A DNA stretch of 33,557 nucleotides, taken from positions 1-33,557 of the forward strand of contig VFZU01000061.1 in the NCBI GenBank assembly GCA_016870995.1. Reading direction: 5' to 3'. Made by a program: the position numbers and the translations under genes. Below the pieces are notes generated by a model. It was not told the origin of the DNA. It did not search any database and saw only the letters and a program-made list of their open reading frames with translations. Below, piece after piece: positions 31,867 to 33,557 of this stretch (positions are counted from its first letter, which is position 1; every line of letters begins with the position of its first letter). This stretch comes from Acidobacteriota bacterium. Its GTDB lineage: Bacteria; Acidobacteriota; Terriglobia; Bryobacterales; Bryobacteraceae.

Positions 31867-32913
31867 ATGATCCTTGCGGCGTTGATGATGTCAATCGGTT
31901 GGGCGCTGCGGGGCTCGATCGGCGGAGGTCCGTTGGGGGCGATGATCCCAGGGGCCTTGTGGGCGATGGCGGTGGCGCATCAGCGCAAGTGGACTGCACG
32001 ACAGGCGAGCTTGCTCGTGGGGCTTTGCGCGATTGGCATTGGGCTGGGCGGGCAGATGACTTATGGGCAGACGATTGGGTTATTGCGAGATGTGGATACG
32101 CGTTGGTGGGGGTTGACGGGGTTGACGGTGAAGGGTGCGATTTGGGGATTGCTGGGTGGGACGATCTTGAGTTTGGCCTGGGTGATGCCGGCGAGGCCGG
32201 TGCGGATTTCGTTGCTGCTGCTGGGGGCGACGCAGGCGGGGTGGATGTTTGTGAATGAGCCCAAATTGATCTACTTTTCACATCCCTTTGTGAAGCCGAG
32301 GGCGGAGATCTGGGCGGGGTTGTTGTTGTCGGCGCTGGTGGTTTTGGTGTTCTTGCGGGAGAAGATCAGTTGGCGTTTGGCATTGTACGGTTGTGTTGGC
32401 GGCGCATTGGGGTTTGGCGGGGGGAGTTTCTTTAACCTGGTGCCGGTGGCTGGGTTTCCGGGTTGGAAGATGATGGAGTTTACGTTTGGGTTGGTGATGG
32501 GTGGGGTGATGTGGTTTGCCGTGCCGCAGGAGGCTCCTGTGGAGTCGAAGGAGTTTGGGAAATGGGATTGGGTGGGATATCCGTTGCTCGCGGCGCTGGT
32601 GATTGGTGTGGATTTAAATTTGCAAGTGAGGTTTGCATATAGCGTGGTGGTGGCGTTGGCGCTGCTGGTGTTGCCGAGGTTTTCTCAGTGGGGTTGGATG
32701 TTGGGGTTTGGAGTGACGCTGGCGGCGGCGTGTTGGGAATTGCAGGATCAGAAGCATGAGGTGTGGGCGGCAGTGTTAGGGACGGCTCCGGTGGCTGTGG
32801 TGGCGTGGTGGCAAATGAGACGGGGGAACTTTACGCGAGATGCGATGTGGTTGTTGCTGGGAGTGTGCTGCTGGATTTATTGCCTGGAATACTTTGCGAT
32901 GTTTAAGGCTTAA
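31867..32913 (+). CDS. Polytopic membrane protein of unknown function
   Basis: 348 residues, about 9-10 hydrophobic segments (SLLVGLCAIGIGLGG, ISLLLLGATQAGWMF, LLLSALVVLVFL, YGCVGGALGFGGGSFF, FTFGLVMGGVMWFA, YSVVVALALLVLP, VLGTAPVAVVAWW, LLLGVCCWIYCLEYF). Near the N-terminus GWALRGSIGGGPLGAMIPGA is glycine rich and probably conserved. The ATG abuts the rutE TAG with no spacer, so the two are co-translated. No family recognised; a transporter or enzyme of lipids is possible but unsupported. The last 11 bp overlap the convergent acyltransferase remnant. Confidence 0.8.
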   Translation: MILAALMMSIGWALRGSIGGGPLGAMIPGALWAMAVAHQRKWTARQASLLVGLCAIGIGLGGQMTYGQTIGLLRDVDTRWWGLTGLTVKGAIWGLLGGTILSLAWVMPARPVRISLLLLGATQAGWMFVNEPKLIYFSHPFVKPRAEIWAGLLLSALVVLVFLREKISWRLALYGCVGGALGFGGGSFFNLVPVAGFPGWKMMEFTFGLVMGGVMWFAVPQEAPVESKEFGKWDWVGYPLLAALVIGVDLNLQVRFAYSVVVALALLVLPRFSQWGWMLGFGVTLAAACWELQDQKHEVWAAVLGTAPVAVVAWWQMRRGNFTRDAMWLLLGVCCWIYCLEYFAMFKA

Positions 32914-33422
32914 GGCGGAGAGCCTTTAGGAGCCGGGCGGTGAACCGAACTTCGATGAGGCGATAGGTGAAATTGGAGAGGAACAAGGTCGTCGTCAAAC
33001 ACAGTAAGTACAGGAGGATCTGAGCACCCAAGAGCCATCCGGATTGCGGTGCCAGCGATGCCACTGAAAGAATCGTGAATTTAGAAATTGGCCCGTGAAG
33101 CAAATATATGGAGAATCCTCGATTGCCAATCCATTGGAGCCACGTGTATGGTGCGCCAACGAAGCTGTAACCGAGAATCGCTTCCGCGGAGAAAAATATC
33201 AAAATTAGCGACGCAACAGCTCCAATGCCGGAAACACTAAAGAGAATGGAATGAAACTTTGTCGGGTTGCTGGACAGAAAGATCTCAAATCTTGAGGCAA
33301 GGAAAGCGAGAGTTCCGAGCAAGCCAAGGAGCAGTGATTTTTTATCCATGAATCCGAGGCTGTTTTTGAGGGTGACTTCGGCGATTAAACAACCGCTGGG
33401 AATGTACGCAAGGCGCACATAG
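32903..33422 (-). pseudogene. Acyltransferase-3 family membrane protein, 5' end cut off by an IS element
   Basis: About 173 C-terminal residues of an acyltransferase-3 (OafA/YrhL-like) protein: YVRLAYIPSGCLIAEV, then membrane segments, AYTW-like loop (VGAPYTWLQWIGNRGFSIYL), LLHGPISKF and TYRLIEVRFTARL. NRGFSIYLLHGP is the usual late motif of the family. The catalytic N-terminal half is missing; coding homology stops at the IS end near 33423. The open frame to 33556 is fusion with IS sequence. Such enzymes O-acetylate surface sugars or lipids. Confidence 0.8.
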
Positions 33423-33557
33423 TGACCTGACGCCCTAAAATCGTACCAGCGGAAATCATAGGATCTTTCAAGAGGAAAGGAGAGATCAATGAAGAAGAAG
33501 CGGTACAGCAATGAAGAGATCGCGCGGATCCTGGAAGCTGGGGCGAGCACGAACAAG
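33423..33557 (+). mobile_element. Left end of an IS3-family insertion sequence
   Basis: TGACCTGACGCCCTAAAATC at 33423 looks like an IS3-family terminal repeat (beginning TGA) and is followed 47 bases later by a transposase orfA start. The rest lies outside the window, so the other end and target duplication cannot be seen. Confidence 0.75.
33489..33557 (+). CDS. IS3-family transposase OrfA, first 23 codons
   Basis: MKKKRYSNEEIARILEAGAS continues off the end. This is the start of the helix-turn-helix OrfA (K.RY...EI..IL.EA) of IS3 elements. AAGGAGA lies 6 bases upstream. Partial. Confidence 0.85.
   Translation, partial: MKKKRYSNEEIARILEAGASTNK

Noticed and set aside
32903-33556. Full 217-codon acyltransferase frame
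   Set aside because: Residues encoded beyond 33422 are IS sequence read backwards, not acyltransferase.
1-33557. tRNA, rRNA genes or CRISPR array
   Set aside because: No cloverleaf, conserved rRNA stretch or regularly spaced repeat was recognised by eye.

Overview
The window most likely comes from the chromosome of an Acidobacteriota bacterium of the Solibacteraceae/Bryobacteraceae type. The evidence is a TIGR03437-type secreted protein (18784-19539), an acidobacterial-type ECF sigma factor divergent from a kinase-TPR protein, a TonB-dependent receptor with an N-terminal carboxypeptidase-regulatory domain, a protein of the 'STGPRT' N-terminal family, and a generally GC-rich, secreted-glycosidase-rich gene content. 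This is family recognition by eye; no database search was run.

Layout. 1-6.2 kb: plant-polymer and secreted-protein genes: the 5' part of a GH10 xylanase, a serine esterase, a MalY-like PLP enzyme with a Tat-like leader, then two broken genes (a papain-like/peptidoglycan-binding protein with an in-frame TAA, and a GH42-like glycosidase with a one-base frameshift). 6.2-7.7 kb: a vapBC toxin-antitoxin pair with a palindromic operator candidate and an STGPRT-family gene. 7.7-11.2 kb: housekeeping block with trpD and, divergently, sucC-sucD-ndk closed by a terminator. 11.3-14.3 kb: a membrane Ser/Thr kinase and an ECF sigma factor whose start codons are only 20 bp apart and face away from each other. 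14.2-19.5 kb: a three-gene minus-strand operon (TIGR03437 protein, TonB receptor, secreted beta-helix-like protein), an outer-membrane capture and import module.

19.7-22.2 kb is a decay zone: a DUF1080-type gene with two in-frame stops, and an ars locus (VOC protein and arsM on minus, arsR and arsC on plus) from which a deletion removed the 5' halves of arsM and arsR, with a second small deletion in arsC. 22.1-26.0 kb: DUF2203 protein, putative lipoprotein, parvulin-type isomerase, a doubtful small membrane ORF and a baeRF-like protein. 26.1-30.3 kb: an ethanolamine permease-eutB-eutC operon without microcompartment genes, whose last member is an unusual FKBP-DinB fusion. 30.3-33.4 kb: dienelactone hydrolase, rutE-like nitroreductase, an unknown polytopic membrane protein, and the 3' part of an acyltransferase cut by the left end of an IS3-family element that runs off the window.

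Two window-scale patterns stand out. The + strand is C-rich to about 13.7 kb and G-rich after about 16 kb whatever the gene direction, so GC skew changes sign mid-window. And seven genes are interrupted or truncated, which means either real decay or consensus errors. No rRNA, tRNA or CRISPR array was recognised.
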